Positions 47,067 through 56,548 of a stretch of DNA of 64,000 bases are shown here, one piece after another. The position numbers and the translations under genes are program-made. The first letter of the stretch is position 1; every line of letters starts with the position of its first letter. This stretch comes from MPNP01 sp026710155 (GTDB lineage: Bacteria; Pseudomonadota; Alphaproteobacteria; Rhodobacterales; Rhodobacteraceae). The notes under the pieces are model-generated. The model ran no database searches. It saw only the letters and a list, made by a program, of their open reading frames with translations, and was not told the origin of the DNA. The stretch covers positions 2,418,001 to 2,482,000 of the forward strand of contig OZ241737.1 of assembly GCA_965200885.1 (NCBI GenBank), written 5' to 3'.

Positions 47067-48017
47067 TTATTTACGCCACAATTCATTTTGTTCATGATGA
47101 TGAATGATCGCGCTCAGACTCTTGAATTCTGTCGCAATGTAATTCACAAGCCTCTTGGCTGCGGGTTCAAGACAATTATTGGTCAAGGTCAGTATTCCCA
47201 GATGACGCTCGGGATCACCAATTCGTATGCTTAATGCAGTCAGCCTGTTTTGTGGGCGTATTCGGAAAACGACAGAGTATGGAAGTACCGTCAAGGCGTC
47301 CGATTCAGACAGGATATTGATCACGGCACTCAAGCTTCCACCAGTGAAACTGATCTTGAAATGCCTGACACCTATGCTTTCAAGACCTGCTCTCAAATCA
47401 TGATACAATGGACTATCAACAGGTGGGGCAATCCAGGGATAGGAGGTCAAGTCATTCAGTCTTACCACCGACTTTTGGGCAAGTGAATGACCTGCTCGGC
47501 AGGCAATGACATTTCTTCCTCGCAATATCTGGTCAAAGGTCATATCCTCGGGAACTTCGGAAGCACGGATGGGAATTATTCCCAAATCAAGAACCCCATT
47601 CCTCAGGTCAGCAAATATATCAAGGGGGTAGCAATAGCTTTGATCGATTCTGATGTCATGATGCAAGGTCTGGAAGGCAGCAATCATACCTGAAATCACA
47701 CCATCCATGAAAAAGGGAGTGCCTGCCAGCCTTACCGCGCCGCTTCGGCCGGCCTTGTGGCTGGATACTATTTCACCGGCAGCCTGATTGGCTTTGAGAA
47801 TCTTTCGACCCTCGGCTGCCAGTTGCAAGCAAAATTCCGTGGGAAGCAACGGTCTCTTTTTGCCGGCAAACAATGGTCTGTCAACCCTGCGTTCCAAGAG
47901 GTTAATCGTACGGGAAAGGCTTGGTTGGCTTTTACCAATTGCTCGTGCGGCTTCTGTTACTCCGCCATTGTCAACAACAGCTGCCAGAATTTCAAGATGA
48001 CGTGGATCCAACTTCAT
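47067..48017 (-). CDS. LysR-family regulator of the aromatic catabolic locus
   Basis: The 316-residue LTTR has an N-terminal winged HTH (LEILAAVVDNGGVTEAARAIGKSQPSLSR in outline, residues 9-37) and a periplasmic-binding-like effector domain. It is transcribed away from the maleylacetate reductase gene across a 100-base gap that contains inverted repeats of LTTR type. It most likely activates the operon in response to an aromatic substrate or pathway intermediate; the inducer is not known. Confidence 0.92.
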   Translation of the reverse strand: MKLDPRHLEILAAVVDNGGVTEAARAIGKSQPSLSRTINLLERRVDRPLFAGKKRPLLPTEFCLQLAAEGRKILKANQAAGEIVSSHKAGRSGAVRLAGTPFFMDGVISGMIAAFQTLHHDIRIDQSYCYPLDIFADLRNGVLDLGIIPIRASEVPEDMTFDQILRGRNVIACRAGHSLAQKSVVRLNDLTSYPWIAPPVDSPLYHDLRAGLESIGVRHFKISFTGGSLSAVINILSESDALTVLPYSVVFRIRPQNRLTALSIRIGDPERHLGILTLTNNCLEPAAKRLVNYIATEFKSLSAIIHHHEQNELWRK

Positions 48018-48030
48018 AACTTTGGGTTAT
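48016..48030. promoter_or_regulatory. Inverted repeat at the LysR start, possible autoregulatory site
   Basis: ATAAC-TTTGG-GTTAT is a perfect 5+5 inverted repeat that touches the LysR start codon. LTTRs often repress their own gene through such a site. Function is inferred from position and symmetry. Confidence 0.35.
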
Positions 48031-48071
48031 ATTAACAAGCCATAATTCAATCAAGGGCTAATTGTATCTTT

Positions 48072-48087
48072 GTTATAGTTCTGTAAC
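48072..48087. promoter_or_regulatory. LTTR-type T-N11-A operator in the divergent promoter
   Basis: GTTATAGTTCTGTAAC is an imperfect inverted repeat containing a T-N11-A core (T at 48073, A at 48085), 30 bases before the maleylacetate reductase start. This is the classical LysR binding pattern. Confidence 0.4.
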
Positions 48088-48117
48088 GTCAAACATCAAA
48101 TTTTGCCAAGGGAAACT

Positions 48118-49176
48118 ATGGGAATCAACAAACATCTGGCAACCAATCAATCGGTACACTTTCGTGCTGGAATACGTAATGAATTGGATATTTTCATTAA
48201 GGAGATTGGCTGTTCGAGGGCGCTTGTATTATCAACACCCGGACATGCTGATGCAGCAAGGGATTTGGCAGAAAAGCTGGGAAGCATCACTGTGGGAGCA
48301 TTCACAGGTGCCAAAATGCATACCCCAGTTGAAGTCACCGCCAAGGCGCTTGAACATGCAAAACACGTTAATGCCGATTGCCTCGTTTCAGTTGGAGGCG
48401 GTTCAACAACAGGTTTAAGCAAAGCCATAGCATTGCATACGGATTTACCTCAAATCATAATACCCACGACCTACGCAGGTAGTGAAGCCACCCCCATTCT
48501 GGGACAGACCGAAGACGGAATCAAGACAACCATTAAAGACGACAGGGTACTTCCTGAAATTATTCTCTACGATCCTGAACTGGTCGTTACCCTGCCCTCT
48601 CATTTGAGTGTTTCCAGCGGTCTCAATGCAATGGCCCATTCAGTTGAAGGCCTTTATGCCAAGGACCGTTCAGATGATTCCACTCAAATTGCCATGGACG
48701 GCTTGCAGTATTTTGTTTCATCTCTTCCTGATGTACTGGTGAATCCTGAAAACATCAAGGCCCGTGAAGATACTCTAAGGGGAGCTTGGGCGTGTGGTAC
48801 AGTTCTGGGCAATGTTGGAATGGCCCTTCACCACAAATTGTGTCATACACTTGGAGGAAGTTTTGATCTTCCTCATGCTGAAACCCATGCGATCATTCTG
48901 CCACATGCCATAGCCTATAATGCATTGGCCGTACCAGATTTGCTGGAACCCCTTGGTGCGATGCTCAATAATCGGGATACAGGCAAGGCTGTTTGGAAAT
49001 TTGCAAAGTCACTTGGTGCACCACTCAGTCTCGGTGAACTGGGGATGAAAGAAGGTGACATCAACCTGGCCGTAGATATTGCGGTTACAAACCCTTATTG
49101 GAATCCTCGTGAAATAACACGTGACGGAATTCACCAGTTGTTAAGAAATGCATGGGCTGGTTCAGTCCCTGAATAA
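48118..49176 (+). CDS. Maleylacetate reductase
   Basis: The enzyme belongs to the iron-type alcohol dehydrogenase family and reduces maleylacetate to 3-oxoadipate with NAD(P)H. The nucleotide loop SVGGGSTTGLSKA and the conserved AGSEATPILGQT and HHKLCHTLGGSFDLPHAETHA segments match maleylacetate reductases (TfdF/MacA type) rather than ordinary alcohol dehydrogenases. ATG 48118 has AAGGGA six bases upstream; a TTG at 48103 adds five residues. First gene of the operon. Confidence 0.9.
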   Translation: MGINKHLATNQSVHFRAGIRNELDIFIKEIGCSRALVLSTPGHADAARDLAEKLGSITVGAFTGAKMHTPVEVTAKALEHAKHVNADCLVSVGGGSTTGLSKAIALHTDLPQIIIPTTYAGSEATPILGQTEDGIKTTIKDDRVLPEIILYDPELVVTLPSHLSVSSGLNAMAHSVEGLYAKDRSDDSTQIAMDGLQYFVSSLPDVLVNPENIKAREDTLRGAWACGTVLGNVGMALHHKLCHTLGGSFDLPHAETHAIILPHAIAYNALAVPDLLEPLGAMLNNRDTGKAVWKFAKSLGAPLSLGELGMKEGDINLAVDIAVTNPYWNPREITRDGIHQLLRNAWAGSVPE

Positions 49177-49204
49177 TGATCATTTGAAATAGGAGGACTC
49201 AATC

Positions 49205-50476
49205 ATGATCTCACGTCGTAAATTATTAAAATCATCTGCTGCAACCGGATTGCTGGTTGCGTCAGGCGGTCTTGCCGCACCTGCCCTTGCCCAGGGTTCA
49301 AAAATTCGCCTTGGATATGTTACTCCTGCATCCGGCCCATTGGCTGCCTTTGCTGAAGCTGACAATTTCATCATTGAAAGTTTTCTCAATGTTGCGGGTT
49401 CGGATTTCGAGGTTATTGTCAAGGACAGCCAGTCCAATCCGAATCGGGCGGCAGAGGTTGCCAAGGAACTGATTGTTGATGACGAAATCAATTTGATGCT
49501 AGTTGCTTCAACACCCGAAACAACGAATCCAGTCACCACAACTTGTGAAGCCGAGGAAATCCCGGTTATTTCCACGATAGCACCCTGGCAACCCTATTTT
49601 ATTGGACAGCAGGGCAATCCTGGTGATCCGGCAAGTTGGGAACCATTCAATTACGGATATCATTTCTTCTGGGGTCTGGAAGATATCATCCAAGTCTTCA
49701 CCAATTTGTGGAATCAGCTCGATACAAATAAATCCGTAGGTGCTCTCTACCCCAATGACGGTGATGGCAATGCATGGGGAGATCCTGTTGTCGGCTTCCC
49801 ACCGGTACTGGCTGAACTGGGCTACACCCTGACTGATACCGGCCGCTATCAGAATCTTACCGACGATTTTTCGGCCCAAATAAATGCCTTTAAGCAGGCC
49901 AACTGTGAAATCGTTACCGGTGTGCCGATTCCGCCCGACTTTACCACATTCTGGACTCAGGCAAAACAACAGGGATTTGTCCCAAAGGCTGCTTCCATTG
50001 GTAAGGCGATACTGTTTCCGGTATCAGTCGAAGCTCTGGGTGATGCAGGTCATAATCTGTCTTCGGAAGTCTGGTGGTCTCCAAGCCATCCTTTCTCGTC
50101 AACCCTGACCGGTCAAACATCGAGTGAGTTGGCCGAAGATTACACTGCTTCCACCGGACGTCAATGGACCCAGCCAATAGGGTTTATTCACGCCCTATTC
50201 GAATTGGCCCGGGATGTGGCCGGAAGGGTTTCCGAAATAGATGATGGTGATGAAGTTGCCGAGGCCATTTCAGCAACCGACCTTTCCACGGTTGTTGGTC
50301 CGATTGCCTGGAACGGAAATGGTTTGCCCCCTTTCGCTGCACAGAATATTGCCAAGACACCCCTGGTTGGAGGTCAATGGCGTTTGGCTGAGGGTGGTGG
50401 CTATGATTTGGTTGTTGTCGATAACCTGACGGCTCCCATGATTGCCACCGGCGGTTCCATGGAAGAAATTTCCTGA
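49205..50476 (+). CDS. ABC transporter substrate-binding protein (Tat-exported, HAAT family)
   Basis: The 423-residue periplasmic protein begins with a twin-arginine signal (MISRRKLLKSSAATG, cleavage after APALA) and has the two-lobed Leu/Ile/Val-binding-protein fold (IRLGYVTPASGPLAAFAEA). A very good AGGAGGA precedes the ATG. Aromatic acids are known ligands for this family. Placement between catabolic genes and the matching permease/ATPase genes suggests it binds the aromatic substrate of this pathway. Confidence 0.9.
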   Translation: MISRRKLLKSSAATGLLVASGGLAAPALAQGSKIRLGYVTPASGPLAAFAEADNFIIESFLNVAGSDFEVIVKDSQSNPNRAAEVAKELIVDDEINLMLVASTPETTNPVTTTCEAEEIPVISTIAPWQPYFIGQQGNPGDPASWEPFNYGYHFFWGLEDIIQVFTNLWNQLDTNKSVGALYPNDGDGNAWGDPVVGFPPVLAELGYTLTDTGRYQNLTDDFSAQINAFKQANCEIVTGVPIPPDFTTFWTQAKQQGFVPKAASIGKAILFPVSVEALGDAGHNLSSEVWWSPSHPFSSTLTGQTSSELAEDYTASTGRQWTQPIGFIHALFELARDVAGRVSEIDDGDEVAEAISATDLSTVVGPIAWNGNGLPPFAAQNIAKTPLVGGQWRLAEGGGYDLVVVDNLTAPMIATGGSMEEIS

Positions 50477-50516
50477 ACAGCGCAAATAATATTTCGGCAG
50501 GCACAACCCTACAATA

Positions 50517-51236
50517 ATGTCCATCCTCAGCATCTCCAAACTGAACAAATCATTCGGTTTTCTAAAAGTTGCTGATGAAATTTCATTTGATGTGCCTGCT
50601 GGTCAGGCTTTGGGGATTATCGGCCCCAATGGCGCAGGGAAATCAACCCTTTTCAACTTGATAACGGGGTACATATCTTCTGATGGAGGGCATATTTTCT
50701 TTCAAAATGAGGAAATAACCCAAGCCTCACCGATGAAGCGCACCCTATCAGGTATTGGCCGCAGTTTTCAGATACCACAACCCTTCGAGAAACTTACCGT
50801 GTTTGAAAATCTGCTTGTGGCAGGTACTTTTGGCCGCAACCTTGATGAAGCCGGGACTACTGACAACTGTGTTGAAATTCTACAGGAGACAGGATTGGCA
50901 AAACATGCCAACTTGCCGGCCGGTCAACTTTCCCTTCTGGAACGAAAGCGTCTGGAACTTGCCAGGGCACTCGCGACAAACCCGGAATTGCTGTTGCTTG
51001 ATGAAATTGCTGGTGGCCTGACCCAGGGCGAGTGTAATTCACTTTTAGCAACCATCAAGTCCATTCATGAAAAAGGTGTGACCATTGTCTGGATTGAACA
51101 TGTTCTTCATGCCCTGACATCCATTGTGGAACGTCTTCTTGTACTGGATTTTGGAAGAGTCATCGCAATAGGTGACCCGGGAGAAATTATGAAATCAAGG
51201 GAGGTCCGGGAGATTTACCTTGGAATAGAGGTTTGA
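50517..51236 (+). CDS. ABC transporter ATP-binding protein, LivG type
   Basis: The 239-residue ATPase has Walker A (GPNGAGKSTLF), Q-loop (IGRSFQIPQPF), an ABC signature that is divergent here (AGQLSLLERKRLELARA), Walker B (LLLLDEIAGGL) and the switch His (WIEHVLHA). It energises the importer with the LivF-type partner. The LSGGE signature is replaced by LSLLE, which occurs in some LivG proteins. It overlaps the next gene at TGATG. Confidence 0.93.
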   Translation: MSILSISKLNKSFGFLKVADEISFDVPAGQALGIIGPNGAGKSTLFNLITGYISSDGGHIFFQNEEITQASPMKRTLSGIGRSFQIPQPFEKLTVFENLLVAGTFGRNLDEAGTTDNCVEILQETGLAKHANLPAGQLSLLERKRLELARALATNPELLLLDEIAGGLTQGECNSLLATIKSIHEKGVTIVWIEHVLHALTSIVERLLVLDFGRVIAIGDPGEIMKSREVREIYLGIEV

Positions 51237-51946
51237 TGGCACTTCTGAAAACACAAGACCTGACCGCCTTCTACGGTAATTTCCAAGCTCTCTTTGGAAT
51301 CAACATAACTTTGAACCAGAATGAAACATTGGCAATAATTGGGGCCAACGGAGCTGGCAAAAGCAGTTTGTTGCGTTCTATTTCAGGTGTTTTGAAATCA
51401 CCATCTGAAAGCATATTGCTTGACGACAAGCCGATCGGCCATCTGGATGCAGATGAAATCACCTCTCTGGGAATTGCCATGATACCGGAAGGTCGGCGAC
51501 TGTTCCCGTCCCTTAATGTTGAAGAAAATCTCATGATTGGTGCCCATGGCAAAAAGCAAACGGGATACTGGAACCTGAATAATGTCTATGACCTCTTTCC
51601 GGCCTTGAAGGAAAAACATAATCAACCTGGAACTTCACTCTCCGGCGGTGAACAGCAAATGGTTGCAATGGGGCGTGCCCTCATGTCAAATCCGCGGTTA
51701 TTGCTGTGTGATGAAATCAGCCTCGGGCTGGCACCTGTTGTCATCAAAAATCTTTACGAGGCTTTCCCGAAAATCAAGAAATGCGGTGCTTCCCTGATAA
51801 TTGTCGAACAGGATATCGTTCAGGCCATGAAGGTTTCAGATCGTGTATGCTGCATGATGGAAGGGAAAATAACCCTGTCGGGAAGACCTGATGATCTTTC
51901 CATGGGCATGATTCATGCCGCCTATTTTGGAGAAGAGGAATCATGA
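51236..51946 (+). CDS. ABC transporter ATP-binding protein, LivF type
   Basis: The 236-residue second ATPase has Walker A (GANGAGKSSLLR), the family PEGRRLFPSL segment, an intact signature (LSGGEQQMVAMGRAL), Walker B (LLLCDEISLGLAP) and the switch region (IVEQDI). The ATG overlaps the livG-type stop (TGATG), giving tight translational coupling. Confidence 0.95.
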   Translation: MALLKTQDLTAFYGNFQALFGINITLNQNETLAIIGANGAGKSSLLRSISGVLKSPSESILLDDKPIGHLDADEITSLGIAMIPEGRRLFPSLNVEENLMIGAHGKKQTGYWNLNNVYDLFPALKEKHNQPGTSLSGGEQQMVAMGRALMSNPRLLLCDEISLGLAPVVIKNLYEAFPKIKKCGASLIIVEQDIVQAMKVSDRVCCMMEGKITLSGRPDDLSMGMIHAAYFGEEES

Positions 51947-52806
51947 TCTTCCTTGACAGTCTCATACAGGGAATCCTTTTGGGTGGACTTTATGCCCTGT
52001 TTGCAGCAGGCCTCAGCCTGGTTTTCGGAATAATGAGGCTGGTCAATCTTGCCCATGGCGACCTAATTGTATTTGGAGCCTATCTGATCCTGCTCCTGGT
52101 TTCACTACTGAATTTGAATGTCTTTGTTGCAACCTTGGTGGCGGCACCTTTCATGTTTGTCCTGGGCTGGATATTGCAGAAATTTATACTCAATAGGGTC
52201 CTGGGAGATGATATTCTTCCTCCCTTGCTTGTTACATTTGGTTTATCTATTGTCATGCAGAATGTATTGCTGGAAACTTGGTCGGCAGACAGCAAGCGGC
52301 TTTCGGCAGGTGCCTTGGAAACTGCATCACTGACCATTGGACCGATTAATGTGGGTATCATGCCCCTGCTTATCTTTATTTCTGCGATAGTCGTCATTCT
52401 TGTACTCAACCTGATTATCTATCATACTTCCCTTGGTCGTGCCTTTCGAGCCACATCCGATGATCCGGTTACAGCAAGCCTGATGGGGATCAAACCCAAA
52501 AACATATTTTCTGTTGCAACAGGCTTGGCAATGATCGTTGCCATAATTGCGGCCCTCTATCTTGGTGTCAGATCAAATTTTGATCCCAGCATCGGCCCTG
52601 CCAGACTGATTTATGCCTTTGAGGCCGTTATCATAGGAGGTTTGGGTTCTTTATGGGGAACATTGCTTGGTGGAATAATCATTGGCGTTGCCCAAACTGT
52701 TGGAGCTACCATCAATCCCGAATGGCAGATACTATCAGGACACATAGCATTTTTACTGGTTCTGATGGTCAGGCCCAGGGGACTCCTGCCAAGGGCATTT
52801 GACTGA
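51943..52806 (+). CDS. ABC transporter permease, LivH type
   Basis: The 287-residue inner-membrane protein has about eight membrane segments. The family opening GILLGGLYALFAAGLSLVFG and the EAA-like cytoplasmic loop near AFEAVIIGGLGSLWGTLLGG are clear. The ATG overlaps the previous stop (ATGA). Confidence 0.95.
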   Translation: MIFLDSLIQGILLGGLYALFAAGLSLVFGIMRLVNLAHGDLIVFGAYLILLLVSLLNLNVFVATLVAAPFMFVLGWILQKFILNRVLGDDILPPLLVTFGLSIVMQNVLLETWSADSKRLSAGALETASLTIGPINVGIMPLLIFISAIVVILVLNLIIYHTSLGRAFRATSDDPVTASLMGIKPKNIFSVATGLAMIVAIIAALYLGVRSNFDPSIGPARLIYAFEAVIIGGLGSLWGTLLGGIIIGVAQTVGATINPEWQILSGHIAFLLVLMVRPRGLLPRAFD

Positions 52807-53861
52807 TGAGTTACATAGTCAAGGTTCAAACCACCGCTTCACGCATGGCTGTGATTGGCGCTGCCATCCTCATCCCGGTGGCATTTGTTCTACCACTTTT
52901 TGCCTCACGTTCACTATTGCAGGATCTATTCTTCATATTCACGATGCTTACTCTTGCCCAGTGGTGGAACCTGCTGGCTGGTTATGGCGGACTTGTATCG
53001 GTTGGTCAGCAGGCCTTTATTGGTATGGGTGCCTATGCCATGTTTGGTACTGTAATCCTTCTTGGCTGGGACCCTGTACCATCCATTCTGGCCGGTGGGA
53101 TTGCAGCTCTGTTTTTGGCTCTGCCCACTGCCTTTTTTGCCTTCCGGCTGCAGGGAGCCTACTTTGCCATCGGTACATGGGTCATAGCTGAAATCACAAG
53201 ATTGACCATTGCCCAGTGGAAACAATTAGGGGGTGGAACCGGAACCTCCCTGCCTAGATCTGCAACCAGGGATATGATGTTTGTTGATGGCATCAAGGTT
53301 TTATTCGATACCAAAACCTCGGTAGCACGCGACATTTTGGCCTATTGGCTTGCCTTGATCTTGGTTGTCCTGACAATTGCAGCAATTTACTGGCTCTTGC
53401 GAACCCGTAGGGGGCTGGCCCTTGCTGCAGTGAGGGACAATCTGCAAGCTGCCCGTTCTGTCGGCGTGAATCCCAACAAGATAAAATGGTTAACCTTTTT
53501 GTCAGCAGCCTTTGGCACCGGCTTGGCAGGAGCACTGATCTACATGCAAAAAGCTCGAATATCTCCGGATGCCGCCTTTTCAGTGGTTGATTGGACAGCC
53601 TATGTTATTTTCATTGTGGTGATTGGTGGAATAGGCACAATCGAGGGTCCGATTTTGGGTGTACTTGTCTTTCTGCTCTTGCAAAGTATTTTGGCCAGTT
53701 ACGGTACCTGGTATCTCATAACATTGGGTTTGATCGGAATCTTTGTCATGCTTTTTGCACCCCGTGGACTGTGGGGTTTGCTCACTGAGAATACAGGAAT
53801 ACAATTGTTCCCGGTACAAAGGAGACTATTCATGAATAAAAAACTTTCAAAGGAGAAATAA
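52806..53861 (+). CDS. ABC transporter permease, LivM type
   Basis: The 351-residue membrane partner of the LivH-type permease has about ten segments. Recognisable parts are the WWNLLAGYGGLVSVGQQAFIG motif and the VVIGGIGTIEGPILG loop that contacts the ATPases. The last residues (MNKKLSKEK) run to the ribosome site of the monooxygenase gene, which begins immediately. Confidence 0.95.
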   Translation: MSYIVKVQTTASRMAVIGAAILIPVAFVLPLFASRSLLQDLFFIFTMLTLAQWWNLLAGYGGLVSVGQQAFIGMGAYAMFGTVILLGWDPVPSILAGGIAALFLALPTAFFAFRLQGAYFAIGTWVIAEITRLTIAQWKQLGGGTGTSLPRSATRDMMFVDGIKVLFDTKTSVARDILAYWLALILVVLTIAAIYWLLRTRRGLALAAVRDNLQAARSVGVNPNKIKWLTFLSAAFGTGLAGALIYMQKARISPDAAFSVVDWTAYVIFIVVIGGIGTIEGPILGVLVFLLLQSILASYGTWYLITLGLIGIFVMLFAPRGLWGLLTENTGIQLFPVQRRLFMNKKLSKEK

Positions 53862-55619
53862 ATGGCTGAAATTAATACAGATGTATTGATTATTGGTACC
53901 GGTCCGGCCGGATCATCCATGGCGGCACTCCTGTCTTCCTATGGCATTGAAAACATGGTTGTCAATCGATACAGGTGGCTTGCCAATACCCCTCGGGCCC
54001 ATATTACCAATCAACGAGCCATGGAGGTATTGCGTGATCTGGGAAAAGAAGTTGAAGACGAAGCCTACATGCAAGCCACCGAACAGGACCTGATGGGTGA
54101 GAATGTCTTTTGCGAGAGCCTGGCAGGAGAGGAAATAGGCCGTATGAAAAGCTGGGGTAAGCATCCGCTATCCAGAGCTGAGCATCAACTTTCCTCACCA
54201 TGCTGCATGAATGATTTGCCCCAGACCTTCATGGAACCACTGTTATACAAGACAGCCTGTTCTCGTGGCACCCAAGGCAGGATGTCAACCGAATATTTGA
54301 ATCACACCCAGGACAAAGATGGAGTAACAACCGTATTGCGGGACCGTCTTTCCAAGCGCGAATTTGAAGTAAGATCCAAATACCTCATTGGTGCGGATGG
54401 AGGAAACTCACTGGTTGCTGAACATATAGGGACAGAAATCAAGGGTAAGATGGGCGTTGGCGGTTCCATGAACATTCTTTTTCGTGCTGATCTCTCAAAA
54501 TACGTTGCCCACCGCCCCTCGGTACTTTACTGGATCATGCAGCCAGGGGCTGATGTTGGTGGCATAGGCATGGGTCTTGTGCGTATGATAAGACCATGGT
54601 ATGAATGGTTGATTGTATGGGGATATGATATTAATGAACACGAGCCCGAAGTGGATGAAGCTTTTGCCACTGATGTTGCTCGTCAGTTGGTCGGTGATCC
54701 CGATCTTGAGATTGAACTGCTTTCCGCAAGTACTTGGACGGTAAACAATGCCTATGCCGAACATATGCAAAAAGATCGGGTCTTTATCATGGGAGATGCC
54801 GCACATCGTCATCCACCATCAAATGGACTGGGATCCAATACTTCCATTCAAGACGCCTTCAATCTGGCATGGAAGCTGGCTCTTGTAATCAAAGGTTCGG
54901 CAGGAGGATCCTTGTTGGAAAGTTACTCCGAAGAAAGAGCACCCATTGCCAAGCAAATTGTAACACGGGCAAACCAGTCCATTGCAGAATTCGGACCAAT
55001 TTTTGAAGCCTTGGGAATGACGGGTGGAACTGACTTCAAGAAAATCCAGGCCAGCATGAATGCTAGAACCTCTCCCGGTCCTGAAGGTGAAAGGCAACGC
55101 AATGCCATTCGTGAAGCCATAGCCTTCAAGAAATATGAATTTGATGCCCATGGTGTGGAAATGAACCAACGCTACAAATCAGGGGCTGTAGCTACAGATG
55201 GACAGATGGAACCGGCCTTTGAATTAGATGAGGAATTGCATTTTCAACCAACCACATGGCCGGGTGCCCGCCTGCCCCATGTCTGGCTGTTCCATCATGA
55301 TACCGGCGAAAGCATTTCGTCATTAGATTTGTGCGGCAAGGGTGAATTCAGCCTCTTTACGGGAATTGGTGGAGATGCTTGGACCAGTGCTTCGGAAAAG
55401 GTCGGCAATAAACTGGGCATCTTCATCAATACCCATATCATTGGCCCGCGCCAAACTTATGTTGATCATGTTGGTGACTGGGCACGGGCCTCGGAAATCA
55501 AGGATACCGGTTGTCTGTTGATCAGGCCTGATCACCATGTTGCCAGGAGAACGGAGGAGATGGTGGAGAATCCAGAAGCCGAACTGTTGCGTGTTCTTTC
55601 AATGATTCTCGGAAAATAG
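53862..55619 (+). CDS. Single-component FAD-dependent aromatic monooxygenase (phenol/TfdB type)
   Basis: The 585-residue flavin hydroxylase of the PHBH fold has the N-terminal FAD loop (IIGTGPAGSSMAALL), the NAD(P)H/FAD DG motif (YLIGADGGNSLV), the second FAD motif (FIMGDAAHRHPPSNGLG) and a C-terminal thioredoxin-like domain. It most resembles phenol/chlorophenol/resorcinol hydroxylases, which add an ortho hydroxyl. In this operon it is expected to make hydroxyquinol (benzene-1,2,4-triol) from a dihydroxy or similar aromatic; the exact substrate is inference. AAGGAGA precedes the ATG. Confidence 0.9.
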   Translation: MAEINTDVLIIGTGPAGSSMAALLSSYGIENMVVNRYRWLANTPRAHITNQRAMEVLRDLGKEVEDEAYMQATEQDLMGENVFCESLAGEEIGRMKSWGKHPLSRAEHQLSSPCCMNDLPQTFMEPLLYKTACSRGTQGRMSTEYLNHTQDKDGVTTVLRDRLSKREFEVRSKYLIGADGGNSLVAEHIGTEIKGKMGVGGSMNILFRADLSKYVAHRPSVLYWIMQPGADVGGIGMGLVRMIRPWYEWLIVWGYDINEHEPEVDEAFATDVARQLVGDPDLEIELLSASTWTVNNAYAEHMQKDRVFIMGDAAHRHPPSNGLGSNTSIQDAFNLAWKLALVIKGSAGGSLLESYSEERAPIAKQIVTRANQSIAEFGPIFEALGMTGGTDFKKIQASMNARTSPGPEGERQRNAIREAIAFKKYEFDAHGVEMNQRYKSGAVATDGQMEPAFELDEELHFQPTTWPGARLPHVWLFHHDTGESISSLDLCGKGEFSLFTGIGGDAWTSASEKVGNKLGIFINTHIIGPRQTYVDHVGDWARASEIKDTGCLLIRPDHHVARRTEEMVENPEAELLRVLSMILGK

Positions 55620-55628
55620 GAGAAAATA

Positions 55629-56504
55629 ATGGCTATGGAAACGGGATATTTTACTGAACAGGATTCTGCCAAGGTCGTGGCAGGTCGTATTTCTGAGAAT
55701 GCCGATCCGAGGCTTGGGCAAATCATCACTGTTCTGGTCAAGCACATCCATGCTGCTGTCAAGGAACTTGAATTGACAGAAGAGGAATGGTTTGAGGGTG
55801 TAAAGTTTTTGACCGAGACAGGACATAAATGTGATGAGTGGCGACAGGAATTCATACTGCTTTCCGATGTCCTGGGCGTTTCCATGCTGGTGGATGCCAT
55901 AAATAATCGCAAACCTTCCGGAGCTTCGGAATCCACTGTTCTTGGCCCCTTCCATGTAGCCGATGCACCGGAATTGGAAATGGGGTCCGATATATGCCTG
56001 GACCAGAAGGGAGAGCCAATGCTGGTAGAGGGACGCATCCTGGATACCCGAGGAAATCCCGTAGCCGGTGCCAAACTGGATGTTTGGCAAGCCAATGATG
56101 AAGGCTTTTACGATGTCCAGCAAAAGGGCATTCAACCCGATTTCAACCTCAGGGGAGTGTTCAGGACCTCTGCTGATGGAACTTACTGGTTCAGGGGTGT
56201 CAAACCCAAATATTACCCCATACCCGGGGACGGACCGGTTGGCAGGATGTTGGCTGCCCTAGGACGGCATTGCTACCGCCCTGCACACCTGCACTATATT
56301 ATATCGGCACAGGGATACAAGAGTTTGACAACCCATATCTTTGATCCTGATGATCCCTACATCCATTCTGATGCAGTATTTGGGGTAAAGGAAAGTTTGA
56401 TGGCCAAATTTGATTGGATAGAGGACCCGGCATCAATGGAAGCCCTTGGAATGACCACTCCCTTCCATCATGTTGTACATGACTTTGTATTGGTACCTGC
56501 ATAA
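55629..56504 (+). CDS. Intradiol dioxygenase, hydroxyquinol 1,2-dioxygenase type
   Basis: The 291-residue non-haem Fe(III) enzyme has an N-terminal helical dimerisation domain (to about 100) and a beta-sandwich catalytic domain. The four iron ligands are visible: Tyr161 (DEGFYDVQ), Tyr196 (PKYYPIPGDGPVG), His220 and His222 (RPAHLH). It opens the ring of hydroxyquinol to maleylacetate, the substrate of the reductase at the head of the operon. Catechol 1,2-dioxygenase is the alternative; the linked maleylacetate reductase favours hydroxyquinol. Confidence 0.92.
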   Translation: MAMETGYFTEQDSAKVVAGRISENADPRLGQIITVLVKHIHAAVKELELTEEEWFEGVKFLTETGHKCDEWRQEFILLSDVLGVSMLVDAINNRKPSGASESTVLGPFHVADAPELEMGSDICLDQKGEPMLVEGRILDTRGNPVAGAKLDVWQANDEGFYDVQQKGIQPDFNLRGVFRTSADGTYWFRGVKPKYYPIPGDGPVGRMLAALGRHCYRPAHLHYIISAQGYKSLTTHIFDPDDPYIHSDAVFGVKESLMAKFDWIEDPASMEALGMTTPFHHVVHDFVLVPA

Positions 56505-56525
56505 TCAATTAATTCTACCGGGTGT

Positions 56526-56548
56526 AAATCTGGTATTGCAACAGATTT
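56526..56548 (+). terminator. Possible terminator hairpin after the catabolic operon
   Basis: AAATCTG and CAGATTT form a perfect seven-pair stem around a 9-base loop, about 20 bases after the dioxygenase stop. No T-run follows. The flanking sequence GGTGTAAATC is repeated directly on both sides. Confidence 0.35.
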
